Source: Micromonospora sp. C95
GTDB lineage: Bacteria > Actinomycetota > Actinomycetes > Mycobacteriales > Micromonosporaceae
Length of the DNA: 64,000 nucleotides
NCBI RefSeq assembly: GCF_018070465.1
Contig: NZ_JAGPXT010000013.1
Coordinates: 1-64,000 of the forward strand
Reading direction: 5' to 3'
The stretch's first letter is position 1; every line of letters begins with the position of its first letter. The notes beneath the pieces were generated by a model, which saw nothing but the letters and a program-made list of their open reading frames with translations, ran no database searches and was not told the origin of the DNA. Of the stretch, positions 56,636 to 64,000 are shown piece by piece. A program made the translations under genes and the position numbers.

Positions 56636-56992
56636 TCAGATGACCACCCCCCATCGACGCCTGTTCTCACTCACCTGCTCGGGCGTCGGGCGGCTACCCG
56701 CCGCGTCCTCGTCCGGCACCGCGAACAGTGCGCGCTGCTTCACTACGCGCGCGTTGAGTGCGATGTCGTCGAGCAGCTCGGGTGGCACATGTTCATCCTC
56801 GAAGATGGCTTCCCACGGGCACTCCGGCTCACACGCCCCGCAGTCGATGCACCCGTCAGGATCGATGAACAACTGGTTCGGCAGGTCGGCGGCGGCATCG
56901 GGAACCGGCTTGACGATGCAGCTCACCGGGCAGACCTCCGCACACGACATGTCGACACAGTCTTGGCATAGCCGGGTGATGACCCACGTCAC
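56636..56992 (-). CDS. 7Fe-type ferredoxin
   Basis: The product is 118 residues from GTG 56992 (VTWVITRL), overlapping the creatininase-like gene by 4 nt. Cysteines at 10, 13, 18, 22 and 26, and at 49, 52, 55 and 59, repeat the spacing of Azotobacter ferredoxin I (one 3Fe-4S and one 4Fe-4S cluster). The segment between the clusters is longer by about eight residues. It should pass electrons at low potential and is well placed to reduce the two radical SAM enzymes or the flavin enzyme of this operon. Confidence 0.88.
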   Translation of the reverse strand: MTWVITRLCQDCVDMSCAEVCPVSCIVKPVPDAAADLPNQLFIDPDGCIDCGACEPECPWEAIFEDEHVPPELLDDIALNARVVKQRALFAVPDEDAAGSRPTPEQVSENRRRWGVVI

Positions 56993-57765
56993 AGTGCGTC
57001 CTTTCGAGGGAAGGCGGCGCGGAAGCCGAGAAGGAACGAGGAGAGCCGCTCGGCGGCGGCGTCGAACCACACCCGGCCCTTCTCCGCCGTGGCCAGGGAT
57101 GGCGACCCGATGACACCGCTCATCGACAGCTGGTCGAACACCTCCGGCATGAACATCGGGGACTTCTCGACCAGATCGTGGTGCAGACCCGGCAGGCGTC
57201 GGTAACTGATCTCGTCCTCGATTAGCTCCGTCCGGACGCTCTCCGGCCGCAGATGAAGCATCAACGAGGTCTCGAACTCGCAGCCGTGCGCCATGCCGCC
57301 GGGCGTGGGTGACTCGCGCAGCTCGCGCACCTCGGATAGGCAGAGGTTCCAGTACGAGCAGCACGCGACCCGGAACGTGGGGTCCTCGTTCAGAACATGC
57401 GTCGCGGCCCGGACGAGGTCGTTGTTCCACCCGTGGCCGTTGACGATCACCAGCCGGCTCCACCCGGATCTGCGCACCGACCGCCCGACCCCCACCAGCA
57501 GGTCCAGGTAGGTGGTGGCCGGCACGGAGACGGTACCCGGGAACGACAGTTCCTTCTCGTTGTAGCCGAAGGGCAACGCCGGCAGCACGTGATCGCCGGA
57601 AGACGAGCAGGCCGCCACCGCGACCCGCTCGGCGAGGAACCGGTCGGTGTCCAGCGGCAGATGGGGGCCGTGCTGTTCGCACGCACCTGTCACCAACACC
57701 GCGGTGGGGTCGCCGTCGCGGAACGCGCCGGCCACATCCGTCGTGGTCAGTCTTCCAGCATCCAT
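56989..57765 (-). CDS. Creatininase family amidohydrolase
   Basis: The product is 258 residues. Metal ligands of the family are visible: Glu30 and His32 (GACEQHGPHLPLDTD, with Asp41) and His111 (VNGHGWNNDLV), plus Glu residues in AHGCEFETSL. Members hydrolyse cyclic or linear C-N bonds: creatinine, formamidopyrimidines in riboflavin/F420 synthesis, and the mycofactocin peptide. No mycofactocin precursor gene is seen here. In this operon it may cleave an amide of the pathway intermediate. It follows the radical SAM gene after 10 bp. Confidence 0.86.
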   Translation of the reverse strand: MDAGRLTTTDVAGAFRDGDPTAVLVTGACEQHGPHLPLDTDRFLAERVAVAACSSSGDHVLPALPFGYNEKELSFPGTVSVPATTYLDLLVGVGRSVRRSGWSRLVIVNGHGWNNDLVRAATHVLNEDPTFRVACCSYWNLCLSEVRELRESPTPGGMAHGCEFETSLMLHLRPESVRTELIEDEISYRRLPGLHHDLVEKSPMFMPEVFDQLSMSGVIGSPSLATAEKGRVWFDAAAERLSSFLLGFRAAFPRKDAL

Positions 57766-57775
57766 GTCCAGCCAG

Positions 57776-59476
57776 TCAGCAGGGCTCGGCGACGGTACTC
57801 ACGGCGGTCCCGGTCAGGCAGGTGATCTTGGAGGTGATGTCGGGCGGCAGGGTGGCCAGATCCCGGATAAGGTTCTCGCGGATCTCCGCCGACCGATGCA
57901 GATGCGCGATTCGCTGCCGGTCGAACGCCTCCTCGCTCCAGTCCGTCATCGCGATGTCGAGCGCCGACTCGAAGAACTGCAGTCCCGTGTCGTTGAGCGT
58001 ACCGAGGTGCTTGTCCGCGATCGTTTGGATTCGTCGCACCATGTCCTCGCCGAGGTCGCCGTTGTGCGCCCTCCGCCAGAACGCCGGCACATCGACCACG
58101 GCGAAGCGTTGGAAGAACTTGTCGATCTCGATGAAGTCGGCAGTGTAGCCGCGCATGAACGCCTTCCCGAGGTGGCCGATCTCCGCGACCTCCCAGTCGT
58201 ACACGTCGTACGGAGAGTCGTAGCTGAAGTCCACCGCGAGCATCCCACGCTTGATCAGCATCGTGGAGATTTCCGTACCGGGGAAGACGTCCAGCGTCTG
58301 GCAGTAGTTGGAGTACAGGTACATCTGGCCGACCGAGTGGAGGAAGTGGCCGTCGATCTTCAGATCCTGCCAGGAAGTGAACGGATCGAACATGATGAAC
58401 CCGATCTGCAGGCCCACCCGAGCCTCCCGGAGCTGCTGCAGTACGGCGTAGTACTCCTCGGGCGACTCGTGCTTCTTGAAGTACTCGAGGCGCCGCGGAG
58501 ATCCCGATTCGACGCCGATGTACACACAGCTGAGGCCACTGCGCATCAGCTTGGCGATCAGCTCCCGCTCGCCGTTAATGGCGTCGGCACGCAGCAGCGC
58601 CCGGTATCCCACCTTGAGCCCCGACTCGATCAGCAGGTCGGCGATCTCGGAGGCCCGCTGCCGACCCCGCTTCGAAGGCGGGATGAAGTTGTCCTCGCTG
58701 AACCAGAAAAACTTGATTCCGTACCGCTCGACCAGGTTCTTCATCTCCTGCACGACCAGTTCGGCGCTGCGCGCCCGCCACTTGATGCGGTAGCCCAGTG
58801 ACGGATCCACGCAGAACGTGCACTTGAATGGACAACCGCGGCTCGTCGAGATCCGCGCGTCCGTGATGTTCATGCCGCGCGAGATCATCTCTTCGAGCGT
58901 GTCGCGGGCGGGTTCGGGCAGGTCGTCGAGGGCCGGCTCGGGCGGTGGGCCCGTGTAGACCATGAGGCCCTTCTCGCCGCGTAGGTACAGGCCGGTGATC
59001 GACCGCAGCTCGGCTCCGGTGGCCATCGCGTCCACCAGTCGACCCATGGTGATCTCCCCGTCGCTGGCCACGACGGCATCGACACACGGCTCGCGGTGCA
59101 GCAGGTCGCGAGCGCTGTAGAACGCCTGGTGTCCGCCCCAGACGATGAGCAATTCCGGCCGCAGCTCCTTGAGCCGGTACGAGATGTCCAACGCCTCGCG
59201 AATCGTGATGCCGGTGATCGACATGCCGACGATCTCCGGCTCGGTCGCCAGGATCTGCTCCGCGCAGTCGTTGGCGTCCTTGACCGGCGCCTTCTCGGCC
59301 AGTTCCCAGTAGGAGATGTAGCTGTCGACCTGGAAGTTCAGAATCTTGACCGGTACGTCTCGTTGGCGCAGGTACGCCGCTATGTAGCCAATGCCGAGGT
59401 GCTCGGCACCGGCCTGCGACACAGCGGAGGAGCGCTTCTCATCACTCGACGGCAGGACGAGCGTCACCCTTTTCAT
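57776..59476 (-). CDS. B12-binding-domain radical SAM enzyme
   Basis: The product is 566 residues. A cobalamin-binding-like domain (about residues 1-150, with AEHLGIGYIAAYLR) is followed by the radical SAM core with Cys215, Cys219 and Cys222 (STSRGCPFKCTFC) and VGVESGSP. A C-terminal region of about 200 residues ends the protein. Relatives catalyse methylations at unreactive carbons, ring formation or carbon skeleton changes. It resembles the other radical SAM protein of the cluster throughout (SSAVSQAGAEHLG against SSAVSMAGAEHLG), so the two are paralogues. The ATG is preceded by GGGAGGTAG. Confidence 0.9.
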   Translation of the reverse strand: MKRVTLVLPSSDEKRSSAVSQAGAEHLGIGYIAAYLRQRDVPVKILNFQVDSYISYWELAEKAPVKDANDCAEQILATEPEIVGMSITGITIREALDISYRLKELRPELLIVWGGHQAFYSARDLLHREPCVDAVVASDGEITMGRLVDAMATGAELRSITGLYLRGEKGLMVYTGPPPEPALDDLPEPARDTLEEMISRGMNITDARISTSRGCPFKCTFCVDPSLGYRIKWRARSAELVVQEMKNLVERYGIKFFWFSEDNFIPPSKRGRQRASEIADLLIESGLKVGYRALLRADAINGERELIAKLMRSGLSCVYIGVESGSPRRLEYFKKHESPEEYYAVLQQLREARVGLQIGFIMFDPFTSWQDLKIDGHFLHSVGQMYLYSNYCQTLDVFPGTEISTMLIKRGMLAVDFSYDSPYDVYDWEVAEIGHLGKAFMRGYTADFIEIDKFFQRFAVVDVPAFWRRAHNGDLGEDMVRRIQTIADKHLGTLNDTGLQFFESALDIAMTDWSEEAFDRQRIAHLHRSAEIRENLIRDLATLPPDITSKITCLTGTAVSTVAEPC

Positions 59477-59529
59477 CTGGACCTACCTCCCTCGGTTGCG
59501 AACTCGTTCCCCATCGCCGCCAGCGCTGG

Positions 59530-61422
59530 CTACCCCTGGCGTGGGCAGTGCACCGGCCGGATCCTCTTGCCGAGACACTCGTTGCAGCCGTCGCAGGCGC
59601 CCTGGCGGACGCCGGCGAGGATCTTCGCCGGCAGATTGGGCTCGACCACCAGCGCACGGGAGAGCGCGACGAAGTCGGTGCCCCCCTCGGTGACCGCGCG
59701 AGCCATGCCTGCGGCGGTCCGGAAACCGCCACAGGAACCCACGACCAGGTGTGGGTGACGCGCCTTCACCCGGCCGGCGAACGGCACGAAGTAGCCCTCG
59801 GATCTGACGTCCGCCTCGCCCAGCCGCGACGGCGACAGCCAGGGCCTCGCCGCGGGTGTCCAGGCGCTCCACTCCACCGCGGACACCCGGGTCCGCGCCA
59901 GCGCGTCAGCGAAGACGTCGGCGTCGGGCACGTCGTAACCGCCCGGGACGAAGTCGGAGACGTTCGCCTTCACCAGCACCGCCAGGTCCGGTTGTACTGC
60001 GGCGCATGTCTCATCGAGGACCCGCAGCGTCGTTTCGAGCCCGTCGTGTCGTACCGGACGCCGCCGCAGTGGTGGCGCCTTGGCGACCAACTGTCCCAGC
60101 AGGTAGCCGTGTGCGGCGTGCACCTGCACGGCGTCGAAACCCGCCTCGGCGGCGGCGCAGGCCGCGTCCCGGAATGCTCGCACGATGCCGGCCTCGTCGT
60201 ACCCGCCGAGTGCCAGCGCGCCACCGTGGCCGAGCTGGGCACACATCCGTGCGGGGCCGGCGTCCCGGCAGGCGGTGATGATCTCCGCCCAGGCCGGCAC
60301 GGCCGGTCCGGGTCGCAGCACACCGTGGCTCATGCTGGCCCGTACCGAGGTGTCGACCGCGAGATAGCCGGTGACCACCATTCCCGCGCCACCGGCGGCC
60401 AGCTCTTCATGGATGCGCCGCATGTCGCGGGTCGGCAGGCCGTCCGCATCGACCGCGCGCTCCGTGGTCGCGGACCGGACGATCCGGTTTGCCAGGCGCA
60501 GCGATCCCATAGCCAACGGCCGCCCGAGGACCGCGGCCGCAGCGTGCCCGGCACCGGGCCGGTCGACCACGGTCAGCAGCGGGCGGGGGCGCAGCTCGTC
60601 GACGAGCCCGGATACCAGCCCATGCGCGCGCAGCACCGCGTCCGCCTCGGACAGCTCCGCGGTCGTCGGATTGCGGGCCGATGGCGACGCGCCGACGAAG
60701 CCGGCCAGCTCGTGGCGGCCGAGCACCGCCACCGAGACGACCTCGGGAAGCAACGCGAACCTCAACGCGGTCTCGGCGACGGCCCGACCAGCCGTTGACC
60801 ACCGTCCGACAAGCTCGCGGGCCGCGGCGGCGCGCGCGTCGACCGCGGGTGTCCCGGTCGCGGGGAGATTCTGCCCGGGTGGTCCTCCGGCGGCCAGCAG
60901 ACCCTCCTCCAGCGGGTTACGTACGATCACCGCGCCGCCCCACCCGCGCAGCCGTCCAAGGCACTCGAGGAGCACTTCCTGCCGGACCGCGCTGAAGGGC
61001 AGCTCCACAGCGTCCAGCCCGGCCACCTCGATCGCGGTGCTCAGCTCCGCTGCCGTCCGCACCGCGGCACCGACCGTCCGCAACCGGTGGCGGTGTTTCA
61101 GCTCGACGAGCTGGTGGAGTCCGTCGGTGTCGGCGCCGGTGTCCGTGCCGGTGAATTCGAGCAGGACCAGGTCCGGCGGGTCGTCAAGCGGCGACCTCCC
61201 GATCATGGCCGCGGCAGCAATGGGTCGGGCGGCGAACGACTCGGGCACCGTGGGCGCGCTGGGCCACACCGGCCCCGGCCGGACGACGCGGAAGAAGCGC
61301 ACACCTCGGTCGTACGCCGCGGTCCAGAGGTCCGACTCGGCGGGATCTCCGGCAAGCCCGACCTCAGGGAACGTCAGACCCGTCGAGCCGAACCGACGCA
61401 GCCGCGGCCGCGTCGTCAACAT
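59530..61422 (-). CDS. Aldo/keto-reductase-like and old-yellow-enzyme fusion
   Basis: The product is 630 residues. Residues 1-285 resemble an aldo/keto reductase, but the usual Phe-Phe-Asp-Thr-Ala...Tyr segment reads FFRVVRPGP, so catalytic Asp and Tyr are missing. Residues about 300-630 are an old-yellow-enzyme flavin domain (GMVVTGYLAVD, CAQLGHGGAL, FDAVQVHAAHGYLLGQL, GSCGGFRT). The protein ends with a four-cysteine motif (CDGCNECLG, then a Cys nine residues on), which could hold an iron-sulfur cluster as in 2,4-dienoyl-CoA reductase. It probably reduces an activated double bond. It follows the radical SAM-kinase gene after 6 bp. Confidence 0.82.
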   Translation of the reverse strand: MLTTRPRLRRFGSTGLTFPEVGLAGDPAESDLWTAAYDRGVRFFRVVRPGPVWPSAPTVPESFAARPIAAAAMIGRSPLDDPPDLVLLEFTGTDTGADTDGLHQLVELKHRHRLRTVGAAVRTAAELSTAIEVAGLDAVELPFSAVRQEVLLECLGRLRGWGGAVIVRNPLEEGLLAAGGPPGQNLPATGTPAVDARAAAARELVGRWSTAGRAVAETALRFALLPEVVSVAVLGRHELAGFVGASPSARNPTTAELSEADAVLRAHGLVSGLVDELRPRPLLTVVDRPGAGHAAAAVLGRPLAMGSLRLANRIVRSATTERAVDADGLPTRDMRRIHEELAAGGAGMVVTGYLAVDTSVRASMSHGVLRPGPAVPAWAEIITACRDAGPARMCAQLGHGGALALGGYDEAGIVRAFRDAACAAAEAGFDAVQVHAAHGYLLGQLVAKAPPLRRRPVRHDGLETTLRVLDETCAAVQPDLAVLVKANVSDFVPGGYDVPDADVFADALARTRVSAVEWSAWTPAARPWLSPSRLGEADVRSEGYFVPFAGRVKARHPHLVVGSCGGFRTAAGMARAVTEGGTDFVALSRALVVEPNLPAKILAGVRQGACDGCNECLGKRIRPVHCPRQG

Positions 61423-61428
61423 CCGTGC

Positions 61429-63993
61429 TCAATCGACATGGCCGACCGCCGTCGTACCCGGAGTCTCGTTCGTCAGCAACGAGAGAAGCTGGTCGAGGGG
61501 CTCCTCCAGGCGCCGGTACTCCGACACGTCAAGCGACACCGCGAGCGTCGGCTTGTCCGGATCGAGGTAGAACGACCGGTAGCCGCGGACCACGTCCGCA
61601 ATCCCCGTCAGCGGATAGCCCCACTCGTGGAGAAGCGGAACGCCGTACTCGCGCAGCGTTTCCAGGAGCTGATCTGGCCGGGCCGCGTTGAGCAGCACCC
61701 CGAACAGCGCCACCCCCATCTCCATGGCGTACAGCGGTGCGGGGTCACCCGCCGCGGTCCACTCGACATCGAAGTCGATGAAGTGCAGGTGCCCGTTAGG
61801 GTCGACGATCTCGTTGTAACCCCACCGGTCGCCAAGGATGATGCCCTGCCGATGGGCGCTCATGAGTTGGTGGAGCAGTCGCAGCACGGTGGCCGGGTTG
61901 CCCACGTCGCGCAGCTCCTCCGCGAGCGGTCGGCCGGGGACGTACTCCAGCGCCAGCCACTCCTCGCCCTGTGCGGCGACCGCGGGCGTGCGCACACCTG
62001 CGGCCCGAAGCCGCGCGATGAACGCGGCCTCCTCGTCCAGCGTACGCAACCGGAACCTGCCCCCCAGTTCGGACATGTGAGCGTGCTCGTAGAGCAGGCG
62101 CAGGTAGTTGACGGTCGCACGCCGGTCGTTCTCCTTGCGGACGCGCATCACATACGCGGCCTTGGATCCCGTCAGGTGCACGACGGTGTTGAGCATCCCG
62201 CCACTGAGCTCACGCACCGAGTAGTCGTCGGATGGCAGCGCCATCAATGCCTGCCGGACCAGCTCCGACATCGAGTCGCGCACCGGCGCGGCAGGCCGTG
62301 GCCCTTCGGTGCGGCGCCGCCGACCCGGCAGGTCGACCGCCGCCGTGGCCACCTCCCTGTGCAAGTCAGCCAGTTGGGCGACGCCGACCCGCTGGGCGGT
62401 CCAAGCGTTGTCGCGCAGCTCGAAGAAGCGCTCCCCGCACCGGTGCCGGCGGGCTTCGTCGATGGCGGCCATGAAGAACGTCATGTTCGCCTCGTTGAGG
62501 TCCCGGATGACCGCCTCCTCACGGCGCTGCCAGCCCGCCAGGTCGACGTGGCCGCGCAGCTTGCGGTAGAGCCGGGGTAGCAGGTTTGTCCGGTACCGGT
62601 ACAGCCACTTGTCGCGGGTGACGGTCTCGCTGTCGTGCGACTGTTCGATGAGCTTCGAAAGCCGGCCCAGGTCGCGGTCGGCGAAGTCGTACGCGTCGTA
62701 CGGGGAGGTGGCGTCGAAGCCCTCGTGGAGCAGTCCGTCGCGCTTCATCTCGTCGGCGATCTCGGTACCGGGGAAGACGTCCAGGGCGTGCGTGAAGTTG
62801 CTCTCCAGATACATCTCCTGGATCTCGTGCAGGAACGTCGCCGACGCCTCCAGATCCGCGAAGCTGCAGTACGGCTCGTACATGATGAAGCCGCACTGCA
62901 GCGCGATCCCGAGCGCACGCATCTCGTCCACGATCTGCTTGTGCTGGTGGACCGTGGTGCGCTTCTTGAACCTGTCGAGCTGCTCCTCGCTGCCCGCCTC
63001 GAGCCCGACGAACGCCGACACCAGGCCACTCTCCGCCAGGCGGGGCAGCAGTGACGGGTCGCGCAGGAAGGTGTCGGAGCGGAACCGCACCCGGTAGGTG
63101 AGGTCGAGACCGCGGGCGAGCAGGTCGTCGGCGATCTCGCGGGCGCGACGTTGGGAGGACGGGGCGCCGGTCACGAAGTTGTCGTCCGACATCCAGAAGT
63201 GATCGATGCCCAGCCGACGGTTCAGCATCTCCATCTCGTCGACGGTCTGCTTGGCCGTGCGCGCGTACCACATCCGGTCGTAGCGCATGGCGTCGATGCA
63301 GAACGTGCAGTCGTAGTTGCATCCCCGGCTCGTTGTTATCCGGCATTCGGTGATCGGCGCGCGCAGCAACATCCACATGAGGTCGTCGCGGGCCGGTACG
63401 GGCAGGTCGTGCACGCCCTTGGGCATCGCCCGATACATGTCCATGATCCCCCGGTCGAGCGTGCGAGACCGGGTCACCATCTCAGGGATCGAACAGGGAA
63501 AGACGCCCCGGGTGAGGGCGTGCCCGAGCAGCACCATCGCGCGCTCGCCGTCCTTCATCCCGATGAAGTCCAGGACCGGGAACTTGTCCATGAGTTCGCG
63601 GTGGCACAGAATCGCGTGCGGGCCGCCGAGTCCGAGTACGCAGTGCGGTCGCTCCGCCCGGATGATCTCGCAGACGCGCAGGCTCTGCAGCAACGTCATG
63701 GAAGTGACACAGAGGCCCACGACGTCAGGGTGGGTGGCCAGAATCTCCTTCGCGATGTCTTCGGCCGAGTAGCTGTCCCGGGGGTCCTCCAAGCCGTCCC
63801 AGGCGTTGAAGAAGGTCGACAACTGGTAGTTGAGCTGTGTCGCCGGAAATCCCTGGGAGCGCAGGTAGGCTGCGATTGATCCGAGCCCGAGATGCTCCGC
63901 CCCGGCCATGGAGACGGCGCTGGAACGCAGCGACTCGGTGCGGGGCAGGACGAGCGTGAACCGCGGCGAGTTCCGCAGTCGGACGTGCTGCAC
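61429..63993 (-). CDS. B12-type radical SAM enzyme fused to a kinase domain
   Basis: The product is 854 residues from GTG 63993; the true start could lie a few codons beyond the window edge. Residues 1-165 are cobalamin-binding-like, and the radical SAM core has Cys225, Cys229 and Cys232 (TTSRGCNYDCTFC). From about residue 600 a small-molecule kinase fold follows: AAYVMRVRK (Lys of the N-lobe), EYVPGRPL, SAHRQGIILGDRWGYNEIV (catalytic loop) and FIDFDVEW (metal Asp), related to aminoglycoside or Kdo-type kinases. One protein could thus modify a carbon and phosphorylate the same substrate. I know of no described enzyme with this architecture. Confidence 0.87.
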   Translation of the reverse strand: MQHVRLRNSPRFTLVLPRTESLRSSAVSMAGAEHLGLGSIAAYLRSQGFPATQLNYQLSTFFNAWDGLEDPRDSYSAEDIAKEILATHPDVVGLCVTSMTLLQSLRVCEIIRAERPHCVLGLGGPHAILCHRELMDKFPVLDFIGMKDGERAMVLLGHALTRGVFPCSIPEMVTRSRTLDRGIMDMYRAMPKGVHDLPVPARDDLMWMLLRAPITECRITTSRGCNYDCTFCIDAMRYDRMWYARTAKQTVDEMEMLNRRLGIDHFWMSDDNFVTGAPSSQRRAREIADDLLARGLDLTYRVRFRSDTFLRDPSLLPRLAESGLVSAFVGLEAGSEEQLDRFKKRTTVHQHKQIVDEMRALGIALQCGFIMYEPYCSFADLEASATFLHEIQEMYLESNFTHALDVFPGTEIADEMKRDGLLHEGFDATSPYDAYDFADRDLGRLSKLIEQSHDSETVTRDKWLYRYRTNLLPRLYRKLRGHVDLAGWQRREEAVIRDLNEANMTFFMAAIDEARRHRCGERFFELRDNAWTAQRVGVAQLADLHREVATAAVDLPGRRRRTEGPRPAAPVRDSMSELVRQALMALPSDDYSVRELSGGMLNTVVHLTGSKAAYVMRVRKENDRRATVNYLRLLYEHAHMSELGGRFRLRTLDEEAAFIARLRAAGVRTPAVAAQGEEWLALEYVPGRPLAEELRDVGNPATVLRLLHQLMSAHRQGIILGDRWGYNEIVDPNGHLHFIDFDVEWTAAGDPAPLYAMEMGVALFGVLLNAARPDQLLETLREYGVPLLHEWGYPLTGIADVVRGYRSFYLDPDKPTLAVSLDVSEYRRLEEPLDQLLSLLTNETPGTTAVGHVD

Positions 63994-64000
63994 ACGCGAC

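Noticed and set aside
56636..63993. Mycofactocin-type pathway, suggested by creatininase and radical SAM genes
   Set aside because: No short precursor peptide gene, no chaperone gene and no MftC-like protein are seen. Both radical SAM proteins are of the B12-binding type.
30145..64000. A second copy of the tRNA-Ala 3' end as an attachment repeat
   Set aside because: I looked for the sequence around GGTTCGAGTCCCC downstream of the tRNA and noticed none inside the window. The other end of any island would lie beyond it.

Overview
The window is high-GC actinobacterial DNA, most likely from the family Micromonosporaceae (Micromonospora or Salinispora type). This is inferred from the gene content: mtrA-mtrB-lpqB, a long-form hibernation factor, secA with an Rv3235-type neighbour, DUF6912, prfB-ftsE-ftsX-smpB-ssrA, many GTG starts and ATGA/GTGA junctions. 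It has a conserved chromosomal half (about 1-30 kb) and an accessory half (about 30-64 kb), with tRNA-Ala(GGC) at 30072-30144 between them.

Conserved half. A leftward operon (29-5109) holds a DUF58 protein, a MoxR ATPase, a DUF4350 protein, a DUF4129 protein and a membrane protein, all overlapping by 4 nt. Rightward follow mtrA, mtrB, lpqB, comF and hpf. Two tandem GNAT acetyltransferases face left. secA is rightward and meets a leftward Rv3235-like gene and a small HTH gene over a strong shared terminator. Next come DUF6912, a membrane protein, a delta-1-pyrroline-5-carboxylate dehydrogenase, a PadR regulator, prfB, ftsE, ftsX, smpB, the tmRNA gene, a lipoprotein, a benzoylformate-decarboxylase-like enzyme and an AlgH-family gene.

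Boundary zone (30.1-32.1 kb). Downstream of the tRNA lie a terminator, a frameshifted HNH-type gene remnant, an orotate phosphoribosyltransferase-like gene and the frameshifted C-terminal end of a class III aminotransferase. This looks like the worn edge of a genomic island.

Accessory half (32.1-64 kb). This looks like one large, unusual biosynthetic gene cluster. The rightward arm encodes an ADP-forming acyl-CoA synthetase, an aldehyde dehydrogenase, a polyamine-type ABC importer (four genes), a two-gene ABC-2 exporter, a nucleotidyltransferase-fold protein with a small partner, a START-like protein, a class III aminotransferase, an acyl-CoA dehydrogenase, an acyl carrier protein, a single FabF-like ketosynthase, a thioester-reductase-like SDR and a 1130-residue GlmS-like amidotransferase. 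The leftward arm encodes a B12-type radical SAM enzyme fused to a kinase, an AKR-like/old-yellow-enzyme fusion, a second B12-type radical SAM enzyme, a creatininase-family hydrolase, a 7Fe-type ferredoxin, a thymidylate-kinase-like protein, a SIS protein, an unknown protein and a MurQ/sugar-kinase fusion.

Taken together, the arm content suggests a small amine-bearing acyl chain built on a carrier protein, joined to an amino-sugar unit and modified by radical chemistry. That is inference. I do not recognise the cluster as any known pathway. It may continue past base 64000.
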